A DNA stretch of 64,000 bases from Hyphomicrobiales bacterium (GTDB taxonomy: Bacteria > Pseudomonadota > Alphaproteobacteria > Rhizobiales > Rhizobiaceae): positions 1 through 64,000 of the forward strand of contig UBKJ01000008.1 of assembly GCA_900465915.1 (NCBI GenBank), written 5' to 3'. The notes under the pieces are model-generated. The model made no database searches, had not been told where the DNA came from, and worked only from the letters and a program-made list of their open reading frames with translations. Of this stretch, positions 57,124 through 64,000 are shown piece by piece. The translations under genes and the position numbers were made by a program. Numbering within the stretch: the first letter of the stretch is position 1; every line of letters starts with the position of its first letter.

Positions 57124-57681
57124 TCAGCGCGCGGCGGCCTTGAGGATGGCCGCGCCCAGCGCCGACTTGATGACGCCGCCGAGCAGGAAGGGCGTCGCGC
57201 CAAGCGCGATGGCCTTCTCCATGCCGGTCATGCCTGCCAGCCACAGGACGCCCAGCACGAGGCAGAAAAGATTGGCGAGCAGGAAGGAGGCGAAGGCGAG
57301 CGCGACGTTGCGGCCGTTCCAGCCGCGTTCGGCGAGGAAGCCGGTCAGCGCGGCGATGAGCGGGAAGGAGGCGAGATAGCCGGCGGTCGGGCCGGCGAAA
57401 TGGACGAGGCCGCCCGCGCCGCCGGCCAAGACCGGCAGGCCGATCATGGCTTCGCCGAGCCAGGCCAGCACCGTGGCGAGGCCGAGCCGCCAGCCATAGA
57501 GCGCGCCGATCAGCGGCACGACCAAGGTTTGCAGCGTGATCGGCACCGGGATCATCGGCACTTCGATCTGCGAGCTGACGGCGAGCGCCAGCGTGCCGAA
57601 GGCGACGGCGGCGAGTTTTACGGCCGGGGAACGGTCCTGCAGGGCGAGCGGGCTGAAGGCGGGACGGGCGAGAGCGGTCAT
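57124..57681 (-). CDS. bioY: Biotin transporter BioY
   Basis: A 185-residue polytopic membrane S-component of an energy-coupling factor transporter. It shows IEVPMIPVPITLQTLVVPLI and the biotin-binding region around GPTAGYLASFPLIAALTGFL. BioY alone can transport biotin in some alphaproteobacteria that lack bioMN; no ECF ATPase genes adjoin here. The upstream frame is open to 57753, but the ATG at 57681 gives the normal start. Controlled by the adjoining regulator through BioR boxes. Confidence 0.93.
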   Translation of the reverse strand: MTALARPAFSPLALQDRSPAVKLAAVAFGTLALAVSSQIEVPMIPVPITLQTLVVPLIGALYGWRLGLATVLAWLGEAMIGLPVLAGGAGGLVHFAGPTAGYLASFPLIAALTGFLAERGWNGRNVALAFASFLLANLFCLVLGVLWLAGMTGMEKAIALGATPFLLGGVIKSALGAAILKAAAR

Positions 57682-57694
57682 CGGAGACTCCAAA

Positions 57695-57704
57695 TTATAG
57701 ATAA
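57695..57704. promoter_or_regulatory. BioR operator (TTATAGATAA)
   Basis: Exact match to the BioR consensus TTATMKATAA, 13 bases before the bioY ATG, where a bound repressor would block initiation or elongation. Confidence 0.85.
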
Positions 57705-57758
57705 AATTGGGATGCGATATTCCGATTGTTCCGTCAAAATGCATCCTAGGCAAGCGTT

Positions 57759-57768
57759 TTATAGCTAA
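57759..57768. promoter_or_regulatory. Imperfect BioR-like box (TTATAGCTAA)
   Basis: One mismatch to the perfect BioR box; 55 bases upstream of it. Confidence 0.5.
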
Positions 57769-57789
57769 TCTCTGAATGGAAGCACATAT

Positions 57790-57799
57790 TTATCGCTAA
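57790..57799. promoter_or_regulatory. Imperfect BioR-like box (TTATCGCTAA)
   Basis: Two mismatches to TTATCTATAA; 31 bases, about three helical turns, from the previous imperfect box. Confidence 0.35.
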
Positions 57800-57820
57800 A
57801 AAGGCCAGTAGCCGAATAAA

Positions 57821-57830
57821 TTATCTATAA
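57821..57830. promoter_or_regulatory. BioR operator (TTATCTATAA)
   Basis: Second exact consensus match; it lies just downstream of the bioR stop and about 140 bases before bioY. Confidence 0.8.
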
Positions 57831-57834
57831 TTTA

Positions 57835-58494
57835 TCAACCCATGATGGCGAAGGCGTCGCCGGGCTTCCCGGAAACGGGGCGGCGGCCGATCCAGCCGAC
57901 ATGGCGGGCGAGGATGGCGACGGCGCCGTCGACGTCGCCGCTGCGCAGCGCGGCCAGGATGGCGCGGTGGTCGTGGTCGGTGCGGGCTTCCCATTCCGAG
58001 CGCCATGTGGCGAAGAGGTAGCGGGCGCTGGCGGCGTGCAGGTCGTCGATAGCGGCCAGCAGGCGCGGCATGCGGCAGGGCTCCAGGATCAGCCGGTGGA
58101 AGCGGCGGTTGGCTTCCTCCCAGCCGCGCAGGTCGGGCGAGCGGTCGCCTTCGAGCGCGGCCTGCTCGGCCGCCGCCAGCACGGCCGGGGTGATGTTGGG
58201 GGCGGCGTGGCGCAGCGCCAGCGCCTCGAGCGCCGCGCGCATCTCCGCCACCTCGCGGATGTCGACGGGGTCGAAGGCGGCCACGCGCACGCCGCGGCGC
58301 GGCTCGGACACCGCCAGGCCCTGCGCCTCCAGCCGCCGGAACGCTTCGCGCACCGGCACGTGGCTGGTCTCGAACTCGGCGGCGATGTGGTCCTGGCGCA
58401 GCTTGGCGCCGGGCGCGATCTCGCCGGCGACGATGCGGTCGGCGAGGATGCGGCTGATGCGGGCGGCGATGGTCTCGGGTACGGTGCGCGACAT
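57835..58494 (-). CDS. bioR: GntR-family biotin regulator BioR
   Basis: 219 residues. Residues 1-70 form a GntR winged helix (AARISRILADRIVAGEIAPG then FETSHVPVREAFRRLEAQGL); the rest is a FadR-like helical FCD domain with His residues (RRFHRLILEP, DHDHRAILAAL, LARHVGW) that may bind metal. Assignment to BioR comes from the adjacent bioY and the two exact TTATMKATAA boxes, the published BioR signal in alphaproteobacteria. BioR represses biotin synthesis and transport genes. A generic GntR is the alternative, much less likely. Confidence 0.85.
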   Translation of the reverse strand: MSRTVPETIAARISRILADRIVAGEIAPGAKLRQDHIAAEFETSHVPVREAFRRLEAQGLAVSEPRRGVRVAAFDPVDIREVAEMRAALEALALRHAAPNITPAVLAAAEQAALEGDRSPDLRGWEEANRRFHRLILEPCRMPRLLAAIDDLHAASARYLFATWRSEWEARTDHDHRAILAALRSGDVDGAVAILARHVGWIGRRPVSGKPGDAFAIMG

Positions 58495-58682
58495 AATCCG
58501 TCAATAATCGCCTCGCGCGGCTCCGTCGAGGGCTTCGGCGTGTTTGACTGGACGAATGGGCCTCAATTCCTTATAAGGCCGCCATTCCGCACGGAAAGCG
58601 CTGCGGCCCGCATGCGGCCGTCTCCGTCGCCATGGGCGACGCCTTTTTCGTGCTTCGCGATACAAACCGGAACAGGGACGCC

Positions 58683-59429
58683 ATGGCTGGCCATTCACAG
58701 TTCAAGAACATCATGCACCGCAAGGGGCGTCAGGACGCCGTGCGGTCGAAAATGTTTTCCAAGCTCGCGCGCGAAATCACCGTCGCCGCCAAGCAGGGTC
58801 TGCCCGACCCGACGATGAATCCGCGCCTGCGCTTGGCGATCCAGAACGCCAAGGCGCAGTCCATGCCCAAGGACAATATCGAGCGCGCCATCAAGAAGGC
58901 CGCCGGCAACGACGGTGAGAACTACGACGAAGTGCGCTACGAGGGCCGCGGCCCCGGTGGCGTGTCGGTGATCGTCGAGGCGCTGACCGACAACCGCAAC
59001 CGCACCGCCTCCAACGTGCGCGCCGCCTTCACCAAGGCCGGCGGGGCGCTGGGCGAGACCGGCTCGGTGTCGTTCATGTTCGACCGCGTCGGCGAGATCG
59101 TCTACAAGCTCTCCGCCGGCGACGCCGACAAAGTGATGGAAGCCGCCATCGAGGCCGGCGCCGACGACGTGCAGACCGGCGAGGAGGACCACGTCATCCT
59201 CTGCGCCTTCGAGAATATCGGCGAAGTGTCCAAGGCGCTGGAAGCAGCCCTCGGCGAAGCGGAATCGATCAAGACCATCTGGAAGCCGCAGACCAACACC
59301 GAGCTCGACGAGGACAAGGCGCGCTCGGTGCTGAAGCTGCTCAACGTGCTCGAGGACGACGACGACGTGCAGAACGTCTACACCAATTTCGAGGTCAGCG
59401 ACGAGGTTATGGAAAAGCTCAGCGCCTGA
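58683..59429 (+). CDS. yebC: YebC/PmpR-family probable transcription factor
   Basis: 248 residues, starting [20 protein letters not shown], the invariant YebC opening. [20 protein letters not shown] and [13 protein letters not shown] are hallmark blocks. Recent work links YebC proteins to translation of polyproline stretches, earlier work to transcription. The upstream frame is open, but the ATG at 58683 is fixed by family conservation. A terminator follows. Confidence 0.95.
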   Translation: MAGHSQFKNIMHRKGRQDAVRSKMFSKLAREITVAAKQGLPDPTMNPRLRLAIQNAKAQSMPKDNIERAIKKAAGNDGENYDEVRYEGRGPGGVSVIVEALTDNRNRTASNVRAAFTKAGGALGETGSVSFMFDRVGEIVYKLSAGDADKVMEAAIEAGADDVQTGEEDHVILCAFENIGEVSKALEAALGEAESIKTIWKPQTNTELDEDKARSVLKLLNVLEDDDDVQNVYTNFEVSDEVMEKLSA

Positions 59430-59454
59430 CCGTTTCCAACGTCCACATATAAAG

Positions 59455-59486
59455 AACTCCCGGACCGCGAGGCCGGGAGTTTTTTG
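59455..59486 (+). terminator. Intrinsic terminator of yebC
   Basis: Stem AACTCCCGG/CCGGGAGTT, 9-base loop, then TTTTT. Confidence 0.92.
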
Positions 59487-59556
59487 TCGCCCGCGCATCA
59501 AAAAGACCGAATCGCGCCGTCACCTGCCGGTCCCGGCGGCGATTGCGAGGACCGAT

Positions 59557-60369
59557 ATGAAAGCCATTTTTCTTCCCCTTCTGGGCGCGGCGGCGCTGCT
59601 TGCGCCTGAGGCGCAGGCGCGGACCATCTGCACGGTGGTGGCGGACGCCGCGAGCGACCGCGTTCTCAGGCAGGAGGGCGATTGCGCCACCCGCGTCACG
59701 CCCGCCTCGACCTTCAAGATCGCCCTCGCGCTGATGGGGTTCGATTCCGGCTTCCTCAAGGACGAGCATGCGCCGACGCTGCCCTATCGAAAGGGCGATC
59801 CCGCCTGGGGCGGCGCGGAATGGAAGAAGCCGACCGACGCGACGCGCTGGATCCGCTATTCGGTGGTGTGGTTCTCGCAGAAGGTGGCCCATGCGCTGGG
59901 GCAGGAGCGGTTCCGGAACTACGCAAAAGCCTTCGACTACGGCAACGCCGACGTGTCGGGCAAGCCGGCCTATCCCGACGGCATGACCGGGGCGTGGATC
60001 AACTCCACCCTGCGGATCTCGCCGCTGGAGCAGGTCGCCTTTTTGAAAAAGCTCGTCAACCGGCGGCTGCCGGTCTCGGCGCACGCCTTCGACATGACCG
60101 AGCGCGTCACGACGATGGAGCCCACCGTCGAGGGCTGGCCGGCGGGGTGGGAGCTGCACGGCAAGACGGGATCGGGCTCGCCGGGCTCGACCGGCAAATA
60201 CGACGCCGCGCACGCCTATGGCTGGTTCGTCGGCTGGGCGCGGCATGGCGACGACAAGGTCGTCTTCGCCCGCCTCATTCAGGACGACCGCAAGGAGACG
60301 CCGTCGGCCGGCTACCGGGCGCGCGATTCGCTCTTGCGCGACCTGCCGGGTATCCTGGCGGCGCGATGA
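59557..60369 (+). CDS. Class D (OXA-type) beta-lactamase
   Basis: 270 residues with a signal peptide (MKAIFLPLLGAAALLAPEAQA). All class D motifs are present: Ser51 in STFK (51-54), SVV (102-104), YGN (128-130), Trp147 in GAWINSTLRIS and KTG (203-205). The serine acylates beta-lactams, Lys54 is normally carboxylated. KTG rather than KSG and the divergent omega region make the substrate range unpredictable. It is a periplasmic enzyme, chromosomal, between housekeeping genes, with no mobile element nearby, so probably intrinsic. Confidence 0.9.
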   Translation: MKAIFLPLLGAAALLAPEAQARTICTVVADAASDRVLRQEGDCATRVTPASTFKIALALMGFDSGFLKDEHAPTLPYRKGDPAWGGAEWKKPTDATRWIRYSVVWFSQKVAHALGQERFRNYAKAFDYGNADVSGKPAYPDGMTGAWINSTLRISPLEQVAFLKKLVNRRLPVSAHAFDMTERVTTMEPTVEGWPAGWELHGKTGSGSPGSTGKYDAAHAYGWFVGWARHGDDKVVFARLIQDDRKETPSAGYRARDSLLRDLPGILAAR

Positions 60370-60379
60370 AGGGCGCAAT

Positions 60380-60407
60380 AAAAAACCCCGCCGAGGCGGG
60401 GTTTTTT
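60380..60407. terminator. Bidirectional terminator between the beta-lactamase gene and rpmE
   Basis: CCCCGC/GCGGGG stem around CGAG-type loop, with AAAAAA on the left and TTTTTT on the right; convergent genes. Confidence 0.92.
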
Positions 60408-60426
60408 ATGATCGGTTCGATCCGGC

Positions 60427-60648
60427 TTAGATGCCGAGATTGCCGAAGCGGTTCTTGAACTTGGACACGCGGCCGCCGCGGTCGACCAGCGTCTGCGAGC
60501 CGCCGGTCCAGGCCGGATGGGTGGTCGGGTCGATATCGAGGTTCATCGTATCGCCTTCCTTGCCCCAGGTCGAACGGGTCGTGTATTCGCTGCCGTCGGT
60601 CATCACGACCTTGATGGTGTGGTAGTCGGGATGGATATTGGCTTTCAT
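60427..60648 (-). CDS. rpmE: 50S ribosomal protein L31
   Basis: 73 residues, [20 protein letters not shown] to [14 protein letters not shown]. There is no Cys, so it is the zinc-free C-minus form, normal in this group. It is complete, with a clean ATG although the frame is open upstream to 60753. Confidence 0.95.
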   Translation of the reverse strand: MKANIHPDYHTIKVVMTDGSEYTTRSTWGKEGDTMNLDIDPTTHPAWTGGSQTLVDRGGRVSKFKNRFGNLGI

Positions 60649-60821
60649 CGTCTCAATCCTGAATATCGGGGGGCAGAAACAGGGCCTTCGCGCTTTCGGC
60701 GCTGCGGCACTTCCGCCCAATGGCAGATATGAAACTCCATTACCCGCAGGCAACGGCTTCCAAAAGGGTTGGCGAGCCTATACATCAGGCGAAAGCCAAT
60801 AACAAGGGCGCATTCCGCAGA

Positions 60822-62648
60822 ATGGCCGACAGAGACACGCAAATCCGCATGAATCCCGAAACCGATCTTCGATCCAGCCGCAAACGCCGTTCCCTCAAGC
60901 CGCTCAGGCGCATGGCGCCCTTCCTGACCCGCTACAAGGGGCTGGTCGTGGGGGCGCTGTTCTCGCTGGTTCTGGCGGCGATCACCACGCTCGCCGTGCC
61001 GCTGGCGGTGCGCCGCGTCATCGACAAGGGGTTCACCGGCGACAACGCCGCCTTCGTCAACGACTATTTCAGCATGCTGGTGCTGCTGGCGCTGCTCCTG
61101 GCCGTGGCGTCGGGCCTGCGCTATTTCTTCGTCATCTCGCTCGGCGAGCGGGTGGTGGCGGACCTGCGCAACGCGGTGTTCTCGCATGTGACGGCGCTGT
61201 CGCCGGAATTCTTCGACCGCTCGCAATCGGGCGAGATCGTCTCGCGGCTTTCGGTCGACACCACGCAGATCAAGTCCGTGGTCGGCGCCACCGCCTCGGT
61301 GGCGCTGCGGAACCTCATCCTCGGCGTCGGCGCGCTGGCCATGATGGTGGTGACCAGCCCGAAGCTGTCGGCGCTGGTGATCGCCGCCATCCCGGTGATC
61401 GTGCTGCCGCTGATCGCCTTCGGCCGTTCGGTGCGGCGGCGCTCGCGCGCCACGCAGGACATGCTGGCCAGGGCCAACGCCTACGCCAGCGAGCAGATCG
61501 GCGCCATGCGCATCCTGCAGGCCTTCACCAACGAGGCCATGGTGACGGGCCGCTTCGCCCGCGCCGTCGAAGGCGCCTATCAGGCGGCGCGCGCCTCGAT
61601 CCGCGCCCGCGCGCTGCTGACCGCCTTCGCCATCTTCCTCATCTTCTCCAGCATCGTCGCCGTGTTGTGGTTCGGCTCGCACGCCGTCCTGTCGGGGACC
61701 ATGTCGCCGGGCACGCTCGGCCAGTTCGTGCTCTACGCCGTCTTCGCCGCCAGCTCCTTCGGCGCGCTGTCGGAAGTGGGCGGCGAGCTGGCGCAGGCCG
61801 CCGGCGCCACCGAGCGGCTGGCCGAAATCCTCGACGAAGCGCCCGGCATCGTCGCGCCCGCCCGTCCGGTCGCCCTGCCGGAGCCGGCGCGCGGCGAGAT
61901 CACTTTCGACAATGTGCGCTTCTCCTATCCGACGCGGCCCGACGCGCCGTCGCTCAACGGCGTCAGCTTCACAGTGCGGCCGGGCGAGACGGTGGCCATC
62001 GTCGGCCCGTCCGGCGCGGGCAAGAGCACGGTGTTCTCGCTCGCCATGCGCTATTACGACCCGCAATCGGGCCGGGTGCTGATCGACGGCGTGGCGCTGC
62101 CCGAAGCCGATCCGCTGGCCGTGCGCGCCCGCATCGCCGTGGTGCCGCAGGACGTGACCGTCTTCGCCGCCATCATCCGCGAGAATATCGGCTTCGGCCG
62201 GCCGGGGGCGAGCGACGCCGAGATCGAGCGCGCCGCCCGCGCCGCGCTGGCGCATGATTTCATCATGGCGCTGGACGAGGGCTACGACACCGAGGTCGGC
62301 GAGCGCGGCGTGACGCTGTCGGGCGGCCAGCGCCAGCGCATCGCCATCGCGCGCGCCATCCTGCGCGACGCGCCGATCCTGCTCCTGGACGAAGCCACCT
62401 CGGCGCTCGACGCCGAAAGCGAGATGCTGGTGCAGAAGGCGCTCGACAGCCTGATGCGCGACCGCACCACGCTGGTGGTGGCGCACAGGCTCGCCACCGT
62501 GCTCAAGGCCGACCGCATCCTGGTGCTGGACAAGGGTCGCGTGGTCGAGGAAGGCACGCATCGCAGCCTGGTCGAGCAGGGCGGCGTCTACGCCCGCCTC
62601 GCCAAGCTGCAATTCGAGGCCGGCGCGGACGCCTTCGCCAGCCTGTGA
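60822..62648 (+). CDS. ABC exporter, fused membrane and ATPase domains (MsbA-like)
   Basis: A 608-residue half-transporter. Six transmembrane helices occupy about 25-320 (LVVGALFSLVLAAITTLAVP onward), then the nucleotide-binding domain with Walker A GPSGAGKST, signature LSGGQRQR, Walker B ILLLDEATSALD and VVAHRLATV. It works as a homodimer; the substrate may be a lipid, peptide or drug. In-frame ATGs at 60720, 60729 and 60849 make the N-terminus uncertain; 60822 is given because the sequence before it is not membrane-protein-like. Confidence 0.9.
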   Translation: MADRDTQIRMNPETDLRSSRKRRSLKPLRRMAPFLTRYKGLVVGALFSLVLAAITTLAVPLAVRRVIDKGFTGDNAAFVNDYFSMLVLLALLLAVASGLRYFFVISLGERVVADLRNAVFSHVTALSPEFFDRSQSGEIVSRLSVDTTQIKSVVGATASVALRNLILGVGALAMMVVTSPKLSALVIAAIPVIVLPLIAFGRSVRRRSRATQDMLARANAYASEQIGAMRILQAFTNEAMVTGRFARAVEGAYQAARASIRARALLTAFAIFLIFSSIVAVLWFGSHAVLSGTMSPGTLGQFVLYAVFAASSFGALSEVGGELAQAAGATERLAEILDEAPGIVAPARPVALPEPARGEITFDNVRFSYPTRPDAPSLNGVSFTVRPGETVAIVGPSGAGKSTVFSLAMRYYDPQSGRVLIDGVALPEADPLAVRARIAVVPQDVTVFAAIIRENIGFGRPGASDAEIERAARAALAHDFIMALDEGYDTEVGERGVTLSGGQRQRIAIARAILRDAPILLLDEATSALDAESEMLVQKALDSLMRDRTTLVVAHRLATVLKADRILVLDKGRVVEEGTHRSLVEQGGVYARLAKLQFEAGADAFASL

Positions 62649-62660
62649 GGCGGAAACAGG

Positions 62661-62698
62661 AGAGCGCCGATCCGATGCAATCGGATCGGCGCTCTTTC
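62661..62698 (+). terminator. Very strong hairpin after the ABC exporter gene
   Basis: 16-bp perfect stem AGAGCGCCGATCCGAT/ATCGGATCGGCGCTCT with a GCA loop, then TT. The stem is also the first part of repeat copy B. Confidence 0.75.
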
Positions 62699-62726
62699 CA
62701 TTCATGCGACGCCAAACGTTTCCATC
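62661..62726. repeat. Hairpin-plus-tail repeat, copy B
   Basis: The hairpin above plus the tail CATTCATGCGACGCC and AAACGTTTCCATC. It shares the layout and a 15-base identical tail with copy A at 18661-18744; copy A has about a dozen extra bases between hairpin and tail. It ends 5 bases before the OmpA-like gene's stop codon. Confidence 0.7.
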
Positions 62727-62731
62727 ACGCC

Positions 62732-63763
62732 CTAGCGCTCGGTCAGCTTCAGCTCGATGCGGCGGTTGCGGGCGCGGGCTTCCGGCGTGTCGGCGGCGTC
62801 GAGGGGCTGGTATTCGCCGAAGCCCGCCGCCACCAGCCGGTTGGCCGGGACGCCGTTGGCGACCAGGAACTTGACCACCGCCACGGCGCGGGCCGAGGAC
62901 AGCTCCCAATTGTCGCGGAAGCGGCCATTGCCCGCCAGCGGCACGTTGTCGGTGTGGCCGTCGACGCGCAGCACCCAGTTGATGTCGTCGGGGATTTCCT
63001 TGTTCAGTTCGACCACGGCGTCGGCGAGCTTCTTCATCTCGTCCTGGCCCGCCGGGTTGATGTCGGACGAGCCGGTCGGGAACAGCACCTCCGACTGGAA
63101 GACGAAGCGGTCGCCGACGATGCGGATGTTCTCCTTGTCGGAAAGGATCTCGCGCAGGCGGCCGAAGAAGTCGGAGCGGTAGCGGTTCAGTTCCTGCACG
63201 CGCTGGGCCAGCGCCACGTTGAGGCGCTTGCCGAGATCGGCGATCTTGGCGTTGGATTCGCGGTCGCGCGTCTCGGAGGCGTTGAGCGCGTCCTCGAGCG
63301 CCGCGATCTGGCGGCGCAGGGCGGAGATCTGCTGGTTGAGCAGCTCCACCTGCGACAGCGCCCGGGCGCTGACCTGCTTTTCGGTGTCGAGGCTGGCGGC
63401 GAGGTCGCCGGCGCGCTTCTCCGCCGCAGCGCCGGCGCCGGAGCCCTGGTTGAGCAGGTCCTGCAGGCGCGAGCGCTCGCCCTCGGCCGCCGACAGCGAG
63501 GCCTGGAGATTGGCGATGGTGTCCTGCATGTCCTGGCTGTTGCTGCGCTCCAGCGACAGGAGCTGGGTCAGCTCGTTGATCTGGCTGTTGAGGCGGTTGA
63601 GCACCGTGTCCTTGTTGTTGACCTCGCGGCTGAGCAGGAACTGCGCCAGCACGAAGACGGTCAGCAGGAACATGATGGCGAGAAGCAGCGTCGAAAGCGC
63701 GTCGACGAAGCCCGGCCAGTAATCGATATGCCGCTGCTGGCGGCGGCCGCGGGCGAGCGCCAT
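62732..63763 (-). CDS. MotB/OmpA-like peptidoglycan-binding inner-membrane protein
   Basis: 343 residues. One N-terminal transmembrane helix (about 20-45, VDALSTLLLAIMFLLTVFVL), then a long coiled-coil of about 170 residues (LERSNSQDMQDTIANLQASL to QISALRRQIAALEDAL), then an OmpA domain with VLRVDGHTDNVP and NWELSSARAVAV and the closing ARNRRIEL. Unlike flagellar MotB it has a long coiled-coil spacer, which suits cell-envelope spanning. It is one of a pair with the next gene. Confidence 0.87.
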   Translation of the reverse strand: MALARGRRQQRHIDYWPGFVDALSTLLLAIMFLLTVFVLAQFLLSREVNNKDTVLNRLNSQINELTQLLSLERSNSQDMQDTIANLQASLSAAEGERSRLQDLLNQGSGAGAAAEKRAGDLAASLDTEKQVSARALSQVELLNQQISALRRQIAALEDALNASETRDRESNAKIADLGKRLNVALAQRVQELNRYRSDFFGRLREILSDKENIRIVGDRFVFQSEVLFPTGSSDINPAGQDEMKKLADAVVELNKEIPDDINWVLRVDGHTDNVPLAGNGRFRDNWELSSARAVAVVKFLVANGVPANRLVAAGFGEYQPLDAADTPEARARNRRIELKLTER

Positions 63764-63767
63764 GGGC

Positions 63768-64000
63768 CTACTCCGGCCGGCTTTGGTTCTTGGGCGCGTC
63801 GAGCAGGCCGGTGAGCCGCTCCAGCGTCTCGCGGATGGCGCGCTGCTCGTCGGCCTGCCGCTCGACCCAGTCGCGCATCATCTGCTGCTCGCTGCGCATG
63901 CTGCGCACCAGGCCCTGCACGCCCTCGGCCAGGTTGGCCAGCGCCGCCGTGGTGCGCTGGCTGGCGTCGCCGCCCTGGGCGGCCGCGCGACCGTCGTCCT
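63768..64000 (-). CDS. MotA/TolQ/ExbB-like protein, C-terminal end (partial)
   Basis: Only the last 77 or so residues are in the window; the gene runs off the right edge. The visible part is cytosolic and helical (LANLAEGVQGLVRSMRSEQQ then ETLERLTGLLDAPKN), without membrane segments. Its stop lies 4 bases before the ATG of the OmpA-like partner, so they are one operon. Assignment rests mainly on that partner. These non-flagellar pairs are common in Rhizobiales. Confidence 0.6.
   Translation of the reverse strand, partial: DDGRAAAQGGDASQRTTAALANLAEGVQGLVRSMRSEQQMMRDWVERQADEQRAIRETLERLTGLLDAPKNQSRPE

Overview
The window is GC-rich chromosomal DNA from an alphaproteobacterium of the order Hyphomicrobiales (Rhizobiales), most like the Brucellaceae/Phyllobacteriaceae branch. 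This rests on gene content (CarD, GapR, TrcR/DUF1013, BioR, a second RpoH, DUF6867 behind a Liv operon, a zapA-6S RNA-fau order) and on a 333-residue hydroxyproline epimerase whose catalytic cysteines fall at the same positions as in the Brucella enzyme. Genus and species cannot be fixed from the sequence alone. The gene density is ordinary, and I saw no rRNA, tRNA, CRISPR, insertion sequence or prophage.

Layout. 1-1.7 kb: end of a DadA-like flavin dehydrogenase and 4-hydroxyproline 2-epimerase. 2-9 kb: complete branched-chain amino-acid ABC transporter (livHMGF, a DUF6867 membrane protein, two tandem livK genes). 9.2-12.6 kb: pyruvate carboxylase. 12.9-18.5 kb: DeoR regulator with an MFS transporter, ispG, farnesyl-diphosphate synthase, mtgA, rpmF. 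19-25 kb: thiolase, SUV3-like helicase, S4 protein, ferredoxin. 25.4-30.7 kb: carD, rpoH2 behind a clear EcfG-type promoter, a ParB-like protein, an M48-LysM lipoprotein, thiamine pyrophosphokinase and a glycine-zipper lipoprotein. 30.8-33.8 kb: an ABC-F ATPase, then a small AT-rich insertion with two unrecognised genes. 33.8-46.3 kb: aldo/keto reductase, gapR, formylglutamate amidohydrolase, pyk, rpmJ, purEK, small DUF465/DUF1192/DUF1127 proteins, a quinone oxidoreductase, trcR and a WYL regulator. 46.3-52.5 kb: a leftward central-carbon cluster tkt-gap-DUF1089-pgk-fba. 52.8-59.4 kb: DUF4164, zapA, two tiny membrane proteins, probable 6S RNA, fau, ymdB, then bioR-bioY-DUF1284 with BioR boxes, and yebC. 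59.5-64 kb: class D beta-lactamase, rpmE, an ABC exporter and a MotB/OmpA plus MotA/TolQ-like pair cut by the window end.

Functional themes. Several genes serve one carbon economy: amino-acid import, pyruvate carboxylase, pyruvate kinase and the triose/pentose-phosphate cluster. A second theme is global control of transcription and the chromosome: CarD, RpoH2, TrcR, GapR, 6S RNA and BioR. The most informative non-coding signals are the EcfG promoter before rpoH2, two perfect and two imperfect BioR boxes before bioY, a 50-bp direct repeat pair with a LexA-like box before the helicase, and a hairpin-plus-tail repeat found 44 kb apart. The least explained DNA is the AT-rich two-gene insertion at 32.7-33.8 kb.
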